This document shows positions 9,449 through 17,838 of a stretch of DNA of 64,000 nucleotides, in pieces. The DNA is from Tritrichomonas musculus (Eukaryota > Parabasalia > Tritrichomonadida > Tritrichomonadidae). The stretch is taken from assembly GCA_039105265.1 (NCBI GenBank), contig JAPFFF010000007.1, positions 434,001 to 498,000 on the forward strand. The letters run 5' to 3'. A model generated the notes under the pieces. The model ran no database searches. It had not been told where the DNA came from and saw only the letters and a program-made list of their open reading frames with translations. Numbering within the stretch: position 1 is the stretch's first letter; every line of letters starts with the position of its first letter. The translations under genes were made by a program, and so were the position numbers.

Positions 9449-9985
9449 TTACATCATATCTTCAAAGATGCGATTTCTCCTACCCATTATTCGTTGAGGA
9501 GGTATATATTGTTGTGGTGGTTCTTCATATTGTTGTTGTGGTTCTTCAGGAACATATTGTTGTCTTGGTTGACTCATTCTTTTATCAACAACCTCTTTTA
9601 TCATTCGTCTCTGTTCTTTCTTTTCTCGACTTATCTTCATTTCTTCACCTAGTGATTTTAATTGTTTGAGTATTTCTTCATTCACAGTAGGGTCATATGT
9701 TTGTTGAGGTTTTCGTGGTTTTGGAGGTTTTCGTGCAGCTTTCGAACTTAATGACTTTCTGGGAGTTTCTTCAAAATCATCACTATTTGAGTTTTCTTGA
9801 GTTTCTTCGATATTTTCACTTTCTGAGTTTTCTTGAGAATCTTGACGAATTGGAGTTTTTCGGGGTTTTACTATATACTTGTCTTTCTTCTTTGTTGGCA
9901 AAACTTCCCAATCTGGGTCATCCCTTCCATTCAACCATTTATGAATAACCGCAAGTCTCTTAGAACCTGTTAGATGTTTTGACAT
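9449..9985 (-). CDS. Charged disordered Polinton protein
   Basis: The product has 178 residues. A basic N-terminal part (with PDWEVLPTKKKDKY) is followed by a Ser/Glu/Asn-rich acidic segment (about 48-78), then a Lys/Pro/Arg-rich segment (KAARKPPKPRKPQQ, about 83-97), a short coiled coil, and a Gln/Pro/Tyr-rich tail. It could be a virion core or DNA-condensing protein, because it lies between the capsid gene and a Gly-rich small gene, but no family is recognised. Confidence 0.6.
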   Translation of the reverse strand: MSKHLTGSKRLAVIHKWLNGRDDPDWEVLPTKKKDKYIVKPRKTPIRQDSQENSESENIEETQENSNSDDFEETPRKSLSSKAARKPPKPRKPQQTYDPTVNEEILKQLKSLGEEMKISREKKEQRRMIKEVVDKRMSQPRQQYVPEEPQQQYEEPPQQYIPPQRIMGRRNRIFEDMM

Positions 9986-10034
9986 TTAAAAATAAACAAA
10001 AAAAGTCCATAAATTGAGTTTTATTGAGTTTTCA

Positions 10035-10490
10035 TCAGATGTAAGTTCTCGCATGATTGTTTGTAGTAAATTCACTCTCTTTTAATGAATTAGATGAAAA
10101 TGTTGGCTTTTCAAGAGGTACACCAACTGAATCGCCTTTTGCAGATTTATTAATTGATGACAAGGCAGTTTTCACATTTCCTTCTGGGACATATTTTAAT
10201 GCTGTGTCAGCTATGTTTGCTAATCTATTTCTTGTTTTATCGCTCAAGAAGCTTTCACCAAGACCTCTCGCAACTGAACCAATAACACCAGCATGCTTGG
10301 TTAATCCACCTGCTGAAGCATCCAATAATTTACTTGCAAGACCTCCAGTAAAACTATCTGCAGCTCCCATTAATAATTTACCACCTAAACCTACTCCTCC
10401 TTTTATTATCGTTTGCCATGGAGAAAATTCTTTTTGTTTAGCATAATTTGGCTTCCAATAATCTTCTTCTGAATGACGTTGAATTCCCAT
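10035..10490 (-). CDS. Gly/Ala-rich small Polinton protein
   Basis: The product has 151 residues. After a polar start, residues 28-80 form a Gly/Ala/Leu-rich amphipathic stretch (for example GVGLGGKLLMGAADSF), followed by a helical basic segment. This composition recalls membrane-active minor virion proteins such as adenoviral protein VI, which is also cut by an adenain-like protease. The resemblance is compositional only. Confidence 0.6.
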   Translation of the reverse strand: MGIQRHSEEDYWKPNYAKQKEFSPWQTIIKGGVGLGGKLLMGAADSFTGGLASKLLDASAGGLTKHAGVIGSVARGLGESFLSDKTRNRLANIADTALKYVPEGNVKTALSSINKSAKGDSVGVPLEKPTFSSNSLKESEFTTNNHARTYI

Positions 10491-10508
10491 TTAAAAAATA
10501 ATAAAAAA

Positions 10509-11375
10509 TTATTCAAAATAGTACTTATTAGCAGAAATATTCATTACGAATTTTTCATGTGGTTCTTTATGTTGTAGGTACTCAGCTACTGTCTGTTTAG
10601 TATTTAATGAGTTATTTGTTTGTTGCAACAAGCTCGTAAAATCTTCCTCACTATATCCTGTATAACATATGATATCTGTTGCTAACCTTTTAGCATTCAT
10701 ATGAACAAATCGAATTGTTTGTATTGCCATGATACATGTTAAATTATAGTGTCTTGTTTTGGTTAACAACTTGATAAATTCACTATTACCATTCTTTAAT
10801 AAATCACTACCTGCACAATCATCTAGTATCAATAATGTGTTATATGGATATGATGATGTTTCATACTTGACTAACTTATTGGCTATATATATTATTTTAT
10901 CATTGAGCTCATTTAAATGATGCTTCTCAATGAGCCTCCTCATTTCGTCATTGGTCTCTTTCATTCGAGATAGTACATATTTGACAATGGCATAATACTT
11001 TATCTTTCTTCGAAGATGTCGTTTTAGATAACTCATTAATTCTCTTTCCTTTACATAATCGATTCTTGATTGTATCTGTTTATTAAGTGTTTCAGCTGTT
11101 TTATCCATTTTACCAGAGCTTGAGCAAAATATTATCTTTTGGTAGTATGGATGTTTAAACAACCTCTCTGTTATCATAATATGTCTCCATATCCAAAAAC
11201 TTTTACCAGCACCTGGTTTACCAATTAAAAAATATATACCGTTTGTGCTAAAAGGATAATCAGGTGATAATGGTTTAATTAATGCTCCATCTATTTCTTT
11301 CATGTTCTTCCGTAAGGTTTCTTTAATCAATGTTTCTACTTTATTTATTAGTTCTGCACTTGGGGGTTCATCCAT
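10509..11375 (-). CDS. Packaging ATPase, A32/FtsK-HerA-like
   Basis: The product has 288 residues. A Walker A motif (IGKPGAGKS, about residues 51-59) and a Walker B motif (LLILDDCAG, about 181-189) are clear, followed by a TKTRHYN segment and a sensor-like MAIQTIRF stretch. Order and length match the genome-packaging ATPases of Polintons, virophages and large DNA viruses, which pump DNA into preformed capsids. It lies directly downstream of the integrase gene, with 10 bases between them. Confidence 0.85.
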   Translation of the reverse strand: MDEPPSAELINKVETLIKETLRKNMKEIDGALIKPLSPDYPFSTNGIYFLIGKPGAGKSFWIWRHIMITERLFKHPYYQKIIFCSSSGKMDKTAETLNKQIQSRIDYVKERELMSYLKRHLRRKIKYYAIVKYVLSRMKETNDEMRRLIEKHHLNELNDKIIYIANKLVKYETSSYPYNTLLILDDCAGSDLLKNGNSEFIKLLTKTRHYNLTCIMAIQTIRFVHMNAKRLATDIICYTGYSEEDFTSLLQQTNNSLNTKQTVAEYLQHKEPHEKFVMNISANKYYFE

Positions 11376-11385
11376 TTACAAATTT

Positions 11386-12504
11386 TTAAATGTATTTCAT
11401 AATTTTATCTGGTATTGGTTCTCCTTTCTTCTTTTGTTCCAACCAATATTGTCTTTCTGCTGTACCAAGTACTAATGGATTACCTCTCCTTACATCTCTA
11501 ATAGTTTGTCTAGCAAAGGCATCATCACCTTCGACTCCTTCCCATTTTAAATCATACTTACCAGTATCTTCATCAAAGTTATATATTTTTTCAATAATAC
11601 CTTCTTTACCTTCATTTAGTCTTTCAGCTACTTTAATCCTTTTGTCTCTTGTCCTTAACAACCTATATCCAGGGAATGAACTTGTTGAACCATCTTTGGA
11701 CCTGACCACAAACTGGTTACCTTTTTGTGAGTCAACTATATAAGACTCATTAGACAAATTACTTCTTCTTTTACCAAATGGTTCTTTTTCGAGTACTAAC
11801 CTGACCTTCTCACCTGGATTAAAATGATATGGGTTAATGCGTGCATTCTTTTGGATGTACTTTATTTCATCCTCTGGAGTAATATCATTAGGTGCTTTAT
11901 TATCTAAAGACCTATGAGGAGAGTTATTATATATGTTTACCAAATCATGCATCTCCTTTGGTTGAATAAACCTATTTTCACCAATAGCATCTCTTATAGT
12001 TCTCATAAATCTATTAATAATGCCAAGTACATTATGGTTATTCTCAGTTGTTGTTCGGTATTTTATGTTCTTCTCTCTCATGAAGTCTAATACAGTTGAT
12101 GATAAATATGCAGCATCCTCATCACTTGTTATTGAATATACATGAGGTACATCATTAACAAATTTATGAAGCGCTGCCAATACTTCCCTTGCTCCTTTAC
12201 CATTCATAGGATATGCATATGCTTTTCGAGTGTTGATATTGATGAACATTAGATAATTCAACCCACCTGCCTCTTTATTGTTAATGAAGGTATCCATTTG
12301 ATAACCATCAGGGTGTTTCGATACGATAGGTATATATTGTGCTTTTGGTACTCTCTTATCATGTACTACTCTTTCATCAAAGTATTTCTTTGCTTCCTCT
12401 TCATTCAGATTCTCTTGTTTTGCCATGCTAAGGTATTTGTCCAAGGTCCTCCATTTAGCTTTGTTGTATAATTTTTCATATGGGGTTGGTTCTTCTTTAC
12501 TCAT
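11386..12504 (-). CDS. Retroviral-type integrase (Polinton c-integrase)
   Basis: The product has 372 residues. The RNase H-like core covers about residues 60-220, with Asp in QMDTF and SDEDAAY as metal-binding candidates and a RFMRTIRD helix after the third strand region. The C-terminal part (about 225-370) has an SH3-like beta region (FNPGEKVRLVLE) and a chromodomain-like segment (YDLKWEGVEGDDAF). The enzyme inserts the element, giving the 6-bp target duplications typical of Polintons. It is arranged head to tail with the ATPase and the putative minor capsid gene. Confidence 0.88.
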   Translation of the reverse strand: MSKEEPTPYEKLYNKAKWRTLDKYLSMAKQENLNEEEAKKYFDERVVHDKRVPKAQYIPIVSKHPDGYQMDTFINNKEAGGLNYLMFININTRKAYAYPMNGKGAREVLAALHKFVNDVPHVYSITSDEDAAYLSSTVLDFMREKNIKYRTTTENNHNVLGIINRFMRTIRDAIGENRFIQPKEMHDLVNIYNNSPHRSLDNKAPNDITPEDEIKYIQKNARINPYHFNPGEKVRLVLEKEPFGKRRSNLSNESYIVDSQKGNQFVVRSKDGSTSSFPGYRLLRTRDKRIKVAERLNEGKEGIIEKIYNFDEDTGKYDLKWEGVEGDDAFARQTIRDVRRGNPLVLGTAERQYWLEQKKKGEPIPDKIMKYI

Positions 12505-12510
12505 TTATTT

Positions 12511-13512
12511 TTAAATAAACATCTTATCATATTGAAGGAATTGCATTTCGATAACAAATGAATCATTTGGAGGTAGTTTGGTTGGACAATAATAATGAAC
12601 ATCACTATAGAAGTCTATCCAAAACCTTTGGTCCATTGAGTTTAACTTGAAGTATTTAATAGGACTATATTCAACATCGCTATTTCCTATATAATTATGT
12701 AATGCTTGTTCACCTATCGATGAATATATTTTGCATGATTGTCTGTCCCATATATTATCGAATATTAATTCCTTACTCCATGTTTGATATTTTTCTGGTT
12801 TATTTTGAAATATGCCATTACCTATATTAAACACATCTGCAAAATCATCATTCCAGGATTTAAGTTTGAAAAAGTTCATATATGGTGCGGTATACTCCCA
12901 ATCTTGTTCATTCTTACTGTTAGTATAGTAGTATTTATGATTCTCTGCTTTATTTCTTTCTGTATAAATAATTTCATGAAAACCATTTTTATCATAATAT
13001 CCATCTGTTTGTATATCTCTATCCTGTATATTGTCATCATTTTGAACAAATTTGTCTAATGAAGAAGTTTTAATGTATGACTTGAATGCATGATTAACTG
13101 CATCAAAAAATCCACGTAAATCTCCATCGATTGACACCCAATCAATGACTTTGAAGAATCCATATTCATGATTAGTACCAGTTATATAGTCTTCTTTTAG
13201 TGTTCCATCATTCCATGTTCCACCACAAACAAACTCATATGTTTTCTTATGTATCTTATATATTTCAATCTCTACTTCCATTTTGCGTCGTCTCTTAATG
13301 ATATGTGCTGAACGAACGCCAACAATAGATTCCCCTTTGTTTGCAGTTGACCATTCTGGTGGGAAATTAAACCAATACCTATTAAACTTAGCTTTATCAT
13401 GTTGAGCATCCTCAAGGAAGTAGGCTGTTTCGATTGGAAGAGGTGTATTACCATCATTAACTATATTATCTCGATTAGGATAAAGAGTTTTAACACTTGG
13501 TGGTAATTCCAT
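12511..13512 (-). CDS. Probable minor capsid (penton-like) protein
   Basis: The product has 333 residues, beta-rich and aromatic-rich, with no membrane segment. It starts with a Pro-rich segment and contains FNRYWFNFPPEW near 45 and KYFKLNSMDQRFWIDFYSD near 290. Size and position between integrase and protease genes fit the single-jelly-roll minor capsid protein of Polintons. It also contains a DRDIQTDG motif (about 166-173) like those in neighbouring proteins. The assignment is by context and needs a structure-based comparison. Confidence 0.6.
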   Translation of the reverse strand: MELPPSVKTLYPNRDNIVNDGNTPLPIETAYFLEDAQHDKAKFNRYWFNFPPEWSTANKGESIVGVRSAHIIKRRRKMEVEIEIYKIHKKTYEFVCGGTWNDGTLKEDYITGTNHEYGFFKVIDWVSIDGDLRGFFDAVNHAFKSYIKTSSLDKFVQNDDNIQDRDIQTDGYYDKNGFHEIIYTERNKAENHKYYYTNSKNEQDWEYTAPYMNFFKLKSWNDDFADVFNIGNGIFQNKPEKYQTWSKELIFDNIWDRQSCKIYSSIGEQALHNYIGNSDVEYSPIKYFKLNSMDQRFWIDFYSDVHYYCPTKLPPNDSFVIEMQFLQYDKMFI

Positions 13513-13533
13513 TTCGAGTTGAATAAAAAGTCT

Positions 13534-15081
13534 TTATTGATATACGACACCTGTTTCTAATTCATTGTTTTGAAGTTCTCGAAGTATTCTCTTTCTAATA
13601 TCTGGCATATTGCGTTGTTTAAACTTACCATTTCCTTCATGCAAAAAGGTACGACAAGATTCCATTAGAAACACTCCACAATCCTTGTTATTCCTTTGAC
13701 TAGGTACATCATAATATTTTGCTTTTAACTTACCTGTTCCTGAAATATTGATCCACTTATTAAGTGTCTTTACCTCTGGTGCCATTGACTTATTCTCAGA
13801 GTCATAGCATTCGATTATTTTCTTTGAATATCGAACAATACATAAAACCCAATGTTCTCCATCTGAACAAATGGGGACAAATACTTTATCGAAATGTGAA
13901 AATGACTGTTTACCTGAGATAGGACTTTTCATCAGTTCATGTATTTTTTCCATATCATTAGTCTCATATGCTCTAGAAAGGAGGGTATAAAATGCAGTAG
14001 GTAAAACCAATATTTTCTTTTTATCAAACTCTGCCTCATTTTGACCAGGTTGTTTATTCAATCTCTTTCCTTTGTTATATAGAAGTTTCAAGTAGTCATC
14101 AATAACATCTTCTTCTATATTTTCATCATTGACTAAACTCCTCCAATCATGAATTTTATGACGTCTTTGGTCTACTGTATACTCTCCTGTCTTCTGTGGT
14201 GTCATACGGGGTTCTCTTGGAGGAGGACTAGTACCTCGAGAGGTATGTGATGATGGAAACTGTGGAGGTGGTGATGAAGGAGGAGGAGGTGGTGGAGGTG
14301 GAGGTGAAGGTGAACGAGGTCGTTTTGATTTTGTCTTAGGTTGTTTTGATTTTTTCTTAGGTCTATCATCCTCGTCTAAATTTGTACTACTTTGAAGTAA
14401 AAGTTGAATTCTGTTTTGATTTTGGTCCCTTGTTGGTGGCTCAACATTTGTGGGTCGGTTCCTACCGATTTTCCTAAGGTTAAGATGATAATCATTTCGA
14501 TTTAAAGTTGGAGGTCTGGGTAATGGAGCCAATTCTGGTATATCATCTGTTTGAATACCTCTAGTTTTATATTCTTTCTTATCACTTTTCAATGTTCTTT
14601 CTTTCATCTGCTCTCTCAGTTCTCTAGCTGCTTGTTTTTCCTCCTCAGTCTTCATTCGAGATATCCTTATGTTGATAATATCATAATGTAATTTTATCTC
14701 TGTTAATATACCTGTTGTTGATTCCTGGAGAGTATATTGATATGGCTTTAATACTGTTATGTAATGTCCATGTTCATCTTTATCATCTTGATTTTTCTTA
14801 ATTGCAAAAACACAACCTGTAAATTTTGCTTTTGGTCTCTCTCTCTTGAGTCTATTAGCAAATTCAAGTACGTCTTTAAAAGCTATACTAGTATTTAAAT
14901 ATGTCTCATATAATTTTTGTAGATTTATTTGATTATTAGAGAACTTCCATATAGTTTGACCCAAACCTCTTGTTAATCTTGCAACATCTCTATCAACTAG
15001 TTTAGGTCGAAATTTAAAAGTACATTGTAGTAGTTGTATTTTATTGTTAGGTTTAGTTTGTGTGCCTTTATCACTTGTCAT
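13534..15081 (-). CDS. Ulp1/adenain-like cysteine protease with long N-terminal region
   Basis: From the ATG at 15081 the product has about 515 residues. The C-terminal 200 residues match the C48 protease pattern: HWVLC (His), an Asp in ECYDSEN, and a Gln/Cys pair in SQRNNKDCGVF. Such proteases cut capsid and core precursors during maturation. The N-terminal half holds a possible beta-rich domain, a helical REQMKER segment, and a Lys/Pro-rich linker with a long Pro run (about residues 255-275). It carries a KGTQT motif (residues 5-9) and RGIQTDD (about 171-177). The shorter start is chosen because it separates the gene from the divergent gene at 15097. Confidence 0.85.
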   Translation of the reverse strand: MTSDKGTQTKPNNKIQLLQCTFKFRPKLVDRDVARLTRGLGQTIWKFSNNQINLQKLYETYLNTSIAFKDVLEFANRLKRERPKAKFTGCVFAIKKNQDDKDEHGHYITVLKPYQYTLQESTTGILTEIKLHYDIINIRISRMKTEEEKQAARELREQMKERTLKSDKKEYKTRGIQTDDIPELAPLPRPPTLNRNDYHLNLRKIGRNRPTNVEPPTRDQNQNRIQLLLQSSTNLDEDDRPKKKSKQPKTKSKRPRSPSPPPPPPPPPSSPPPQFPSSHTSRGTSPPPREPRMTPQKTGEYTVDQRRHKIHDWRSLVNDENIEEDVIDDYLKLLYNKGKRLNKQPGQNEAEFDKKKILVLPTAFYTLLSRAYETNDMEKIHELMKSPISGKQSFSHFDKVFVPICSDGEHWVLCIVRYSKKIIECYDSENKSMAPEVKTLNKWINISGTGKLKAKYYDVPSQRNNKDCGVFLMESCRTFLHEGNGKFKQRNMPDIRKRILRELQNNELETGVVYQ

Positions 15082-15086
15082 TTTTA

Positions 15087-15091
15087 TCATT
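15087..15091 (+). promoter_or_regulatory. Initiator-like box in a 15-bp divergent spacer
   Basis: TCATT lies 6 bases before the ATG at 15097. Only 15 bases separate this ATG from the divergent ATG at 15081, so the core promoters of the two genes must overlap each other's coding region. Confidence 0.35.
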
Positions 15092-15096
15092 ATAAA

Positions 15097-15348
15097 ATGT
15101 CTCAATCAGACCGTATGTATATCCTCGTTAGAATTCTATCGAACATCCATGAATATAGTGTAGAGAGTGATGAAACTAGAAGAAAAAAATTGATGAAGAC
15201 TATAAAAGAATTATCAGCTCAGTATTTCAAACCTGAACATCTTCAAATAATGAGGATAGATAATGATGTTGATTTTTTAGGTCGAATTGAACACTTTGCT
15301 TTGGAGTTCTTAGAACTATATATAGTTAATCTGCCCTCGCATTTATAA
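15097..15348 (+). CDS. Polinton small helical protein
   Basis: The product has 83 residues (MSQSDRMYILVR), mostly helical with alternating hydrophobic residues and no recognised family. Its 3' end overlaps the 3' end of the convergent HNH endonuclease gene by 23 bases. It is divergent to the protease gene. Confidence 0.6.
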   Translation: MSQSDRMYILVRILSNIHEYSVESDETRRKKLMKTIKELSAQYFKPEHLQIMRIDNDVDFLGRIEHFALEFLELYIVNLPSHL

Positions 15349-15661
15349 TTTTGGGCATATCCCTGTTATAGTTACTATCAGTTGGGGTTATCCATCTTAA
15401 GTTGCTTAGATGGTAGTCAGCCCTATTCCTATTGATATGGTCTACCTCTATTTTATGTTGTGGGTCATCATTCGGTATGAACTGTCTTGCTATAAGTACA
15501 TGTTTCAAGTAGTAGTCGCCATTTAGACATACACGTATATACCCCTTAATATGTTTTGCATCTTTGCATATAAAATGATTACTCTTACGTCTTATAGTAA
15601 AGGGGTACCTATTCAATATCTCATAGTCGTTAGTAAAGCCTTTGAGTGGTACAAATGACAT
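15326..15661 (-). CDS. HNH endonuclease (homing-type)
   Basis: The product has 111 residues. The N-terminal part (FTNDYEILNRYPFTIRRK) resembles NUMOD-type DNA-binding modules. The core has the HNH pattern: KHVLIARQFIPN, then KIEVDHINRNRADYHLSNLR with the typical DH, N and N. Such enzymes nick or cut DNA and are often mobile passengers in viral genomes. Here it is convergent with a small gene and overlaps it, which fits late insertion into the element's right part. Confidence 0.88.
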   Translation of the reverse strand: MSFVPLKGFTNDYEILNRYPFTIRRKSNHFICKDAKHIKGYIRVCLNGDYYLKHVLIARQFIPNDDPQHKIEVDHINRNRADYHLSNLRWITPTDSNYNRDMPKIINARAD

Positions 15662-15691
15662 TTTCTCACTTTTTGAATGATTTAAATATTT

Positions 15692-15701
15692 TCATTTCAT
15701 T
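15692..15701 (+). promoter_or_regulatory. Tandem initiator-like boxes
   Basis: Two TCATT boxes lie back to back, ending 11 bases before the ATG at 15713, matching the arrangement at 6331-6340. Confidence 0.35.
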
Positions 15702-15712
15702 TTTATTTTTGT

Positions 15713-15970
15713 ATGAGCAAGTGGGGGACAATCATTGTTGAAGGAATTGATGATAAAGGACCTCTTTATTATCCTCTCGATGACAAAGAAAAAAACGTTA
15801 TCAAGTTTCCAAAGAAAAAAAAGCGAGTAAACTTGTATAAAAACTATTATGAACATCAAGAGAAAGAAGAAGAAGAGAAAGAAGAAGAGAAAGAAGAACT
15901 TCTAGATGTAGGTGTTCAAACTGAAAAAACTGAACTACCTCATATAGACGAACTACTTAGTAAAATTTAA
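15713..15970 (+). CDS. Polinton small acidic protein with VQTE motif
   Basis: The product has 85 residues: a beta-like start (WGTIIVEGIDDKG), a basic KKKKR patch near 38-42, a Glu/Lys-rich helix (about 49-62) and then VGVQTEKTELP (about 66-76). The motif resembles LC8 dynein light-chain ligands. No family is recognised. Confidence 0.6.
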   Translation: MSKWGTIIVEGIDDKGPLYYPLDDKEKNVIKFPKKKKRVNLYKNYYEHQEKEEEEKEEEKEELLDVGVQTEKTELPHIDELLSKI

Positions 15971-16010
15971 CTTCTTTTATTTTATTGTTATTTTTTTATT
16001 TTTGTCTTAA

Positions 16011-16259
16011 ATGAATAGCGCTATTAACGGACTGAATAATGACGCAGAAGCTCTATATGCAAAATTTAAAGTTATTAAAGACAAGATATTTGGAAAATGT
16101 ATGAATGAAGATGATGATAAAATAGCTAGTCAATTCGATATAATGATAAATATAATCAAGTCATACAAAGAACTCTTTGAAGACATTGAAAAAGCTAAGT
16201 TATTATTGAAGTCAATTGGTGCACGTATCTCTATAGCTGAACATCAAAATAGACTATGA
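16011..16259 (+). CDS. Polinton small helical protein
   Basis: The product has 82 residues, predicted helical throughout with heptad-like spacing (ALYAKFKVIKDKI and IIKSYKELFEDIEKAKLLL). It is the last gene before the right-end repeats; its stop codon touches the GC-rich repeat array. No family is recognised. Confidence 0.6.
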   Translation: MNSAINGLNNDAEALYAKFKVIKDKIFGKCMNEDDDKIASQFDIMINIIKSYKELFEDIEKAKLLLKSIGARISIAEHQNRL

Positions 16260-16545
16260 GGGACCCGAGGTAGTTGTTTAGGTCCCTAGTAGTACTTCAA
16301 GAAAAAACAAGTAGTGGGGACCCGAGGTAGTTGTTTAGGTCCCTAGTAGTAGTGTGGACCCGAGGTAGTTGTTTAGGTCCCTAGTAGTAGTGGGGACCCG
16401 AGGTAGTTGTTTAGGTCCCTAGTAGTACTTCAAGAAAAAAAAAACAAGTAGTGGGGACCCGAGGTAGTTGTTTAGGTCCCTAGTAGTAGTGGGGACCCGA
16501 GGTAGTTGTTTAGGTCCCTAGTAGTACTTCAAGAAAAAAACAAGT
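16260..16545. repeat. GC-richer tandem repeat with hairpin units near the right end
   Basis: Six units begin with ggacccgaggtagttg and continue tttaggtccctagtagt. Three units carry an extra acttcaagaaaaaacaagt spacer with a variable A-run. Within each unit gggacc and ggtccc are complementary, so each can form a 6-bp stem. The array lies between the last gene and the presumed terminal repeat. Confidence 0.92.
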
Positions 16546-16701
16546 TGAAGAAAAAATTTTTTTTATTTTTTTATTTTTATTTTTATCATTTTTATTTTTT
16601 ATTTTTATCATTTTTATTTTTTATTTTTATCACGAGTTCGTGTTGACGTGTGGGCTTAAGCGTAGCGTGGCCCCAACGGAAACCGACTCGTATATACTAC
16701 T
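16546..16701. repeat. Presumed right terminal region of the Polinton
   Basis: A T-rich stretch with repeated ttttatcatttttatttt blocks (16,556-16,630) is followed by a GC-rich 70-bp block (about 16,631-16,700) unlike its surroundings. The block ends tatatactact, read outward as AGTAGTATATA. Polintons usually begin with AG, so the end is placed at 16,701. The matching left terminus is outside the window, so the inverted repeat and target duplication cannot be checked here. Confidence 0.55.
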
Positions 16702-17838
16702 CAATTATTATCATTGTTGTTATTGTTTTAAATCTAATATAAAGCATGAAACACACAAACCTCCGCCATATGAGATATCATTGGTATATATTTATCCTTG
16801 TCATTATTTATTAATTAATACTTTATATTAGCAAAATCGTTGAGCTTTGTTTTGTCAAAAAGTGAGTTTTTTCTAATTGAATACCAACACATCTCTAGAG
16901 AAGAATGCAAGATTTAAGGCATAAGTATAATATAGTTCTGTTATAAAAAGATGTAAATCATTTAAAATATCTCATATATCATTACTTCTTACTAGTATTT
17001 ATGATGAATGTAAAGGCGAAAGAAGACAATTTTGAAAAGATTCTTTATATCGTATGATTCATCATTGTCTAATAAAATCATACTTGTTTTTTCATTCTAT
17101 TGGAGGAAATATCAATCGTAGATAAGGAATACTACTGATTTGTTTGAAATAAATATAGTATGATTTCAGTTAACTCATTCTGTAAATGAATGATTTGAAA
17201 GATTATAATGATAAATCAAATGTCTCTGAACCTTTTGCTTCAAAGCAAATTTAGTAAAATGATTACCAGAGAAATTGACAAAAAATGCAATTTCTTGACC
17301 GATTGCAAAAACAAATTATTGAAATTGATTTAAAAGTTGAAGGCTGGTTTTATTGAATATTTAAATTTCTTCAGTTCAAATAGTGTAAACCTCAAAAAAA
17401 TTGGCTGAAATTTTTAGCTTGATATTAAACAATTCATCAAAATGACATGAGATTAAGATTAAATGAAAAGAAAAAGTGTGAATAATTTGTGCAGCTAATA
17501 TAATCAACCACACACAAACAACTTACATAATTCAAATTTACTACTGGCTCATAAAAAGAGTAAGAATAACAAAATATTTTCTTGAATTCAACGAATTATT
17601 TCAACAATGCTTTGTTTGTCATGTTCGGCATAGATGAAAACTAGCAGAATCAAATATTAGCATTTCTCTTTTTTCCAAATCAGAACCTGAAATTGTTTAT
17701 TAGCTAATAAACAATTTGGTAAAATTGAAGTCTTTCCTATCGATAGATGATTGGCGAAGATTGGTACTTTGCACGCCTTTTGGAATAAGTCAAAAATCTT
17801 TTTCTTTTGGGTACATATTGGTAAAAATATAAAAAACG
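16702..17838. other. Intergenic, no gene seen
   Basis: About 1.1 kb of AT-rich DNA with stops in all frames. I see no RNA gene, repeat array or recognisable coding remnant. Confidence 0.5.

Larger units (their letters stand above)
1..16701. mobile_element. Polinton/Maverick element, left end outside window
   Basis: A contiguous block of about seventeen open frames holds the diagnostic Polinton set: protein-primed PolB, retroviral-type integrase, packaging ATPase, Ulp1/adenain-like protease and two capsid-type proteins. Gene spacing is tight and most genes read on the minus strand, with a few small plus-strand genes at 5.0, 6.3 and 15.1-16.3 kb. The right end is inferred at 16,701, where a GC-rich block stops at ACTACT and host-like AT-rich DNA begins. 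The left terminal repeat must lie before base 1, so the length is at least 16.7 kb. The core genes look whole, with no obvious breaks, which suggests a fairly recent copy. The capsid genes mean it could be called a polintovirus-like element; whether it makes particles cannot be read from DNA. Confidence 0.93.

Noticed and set aside
16631-16701. tRNA or other structured RNA in the GC-rich block
   Set aside because: I could not find a T-loop, anticodon arm or acceptor pairing; it fits an element end better.
16640-16831. 63-residue frame spanning the Polinton end
   Set aside because: It crosses the presumed element boundary at 16,701 and has no family resemblance.
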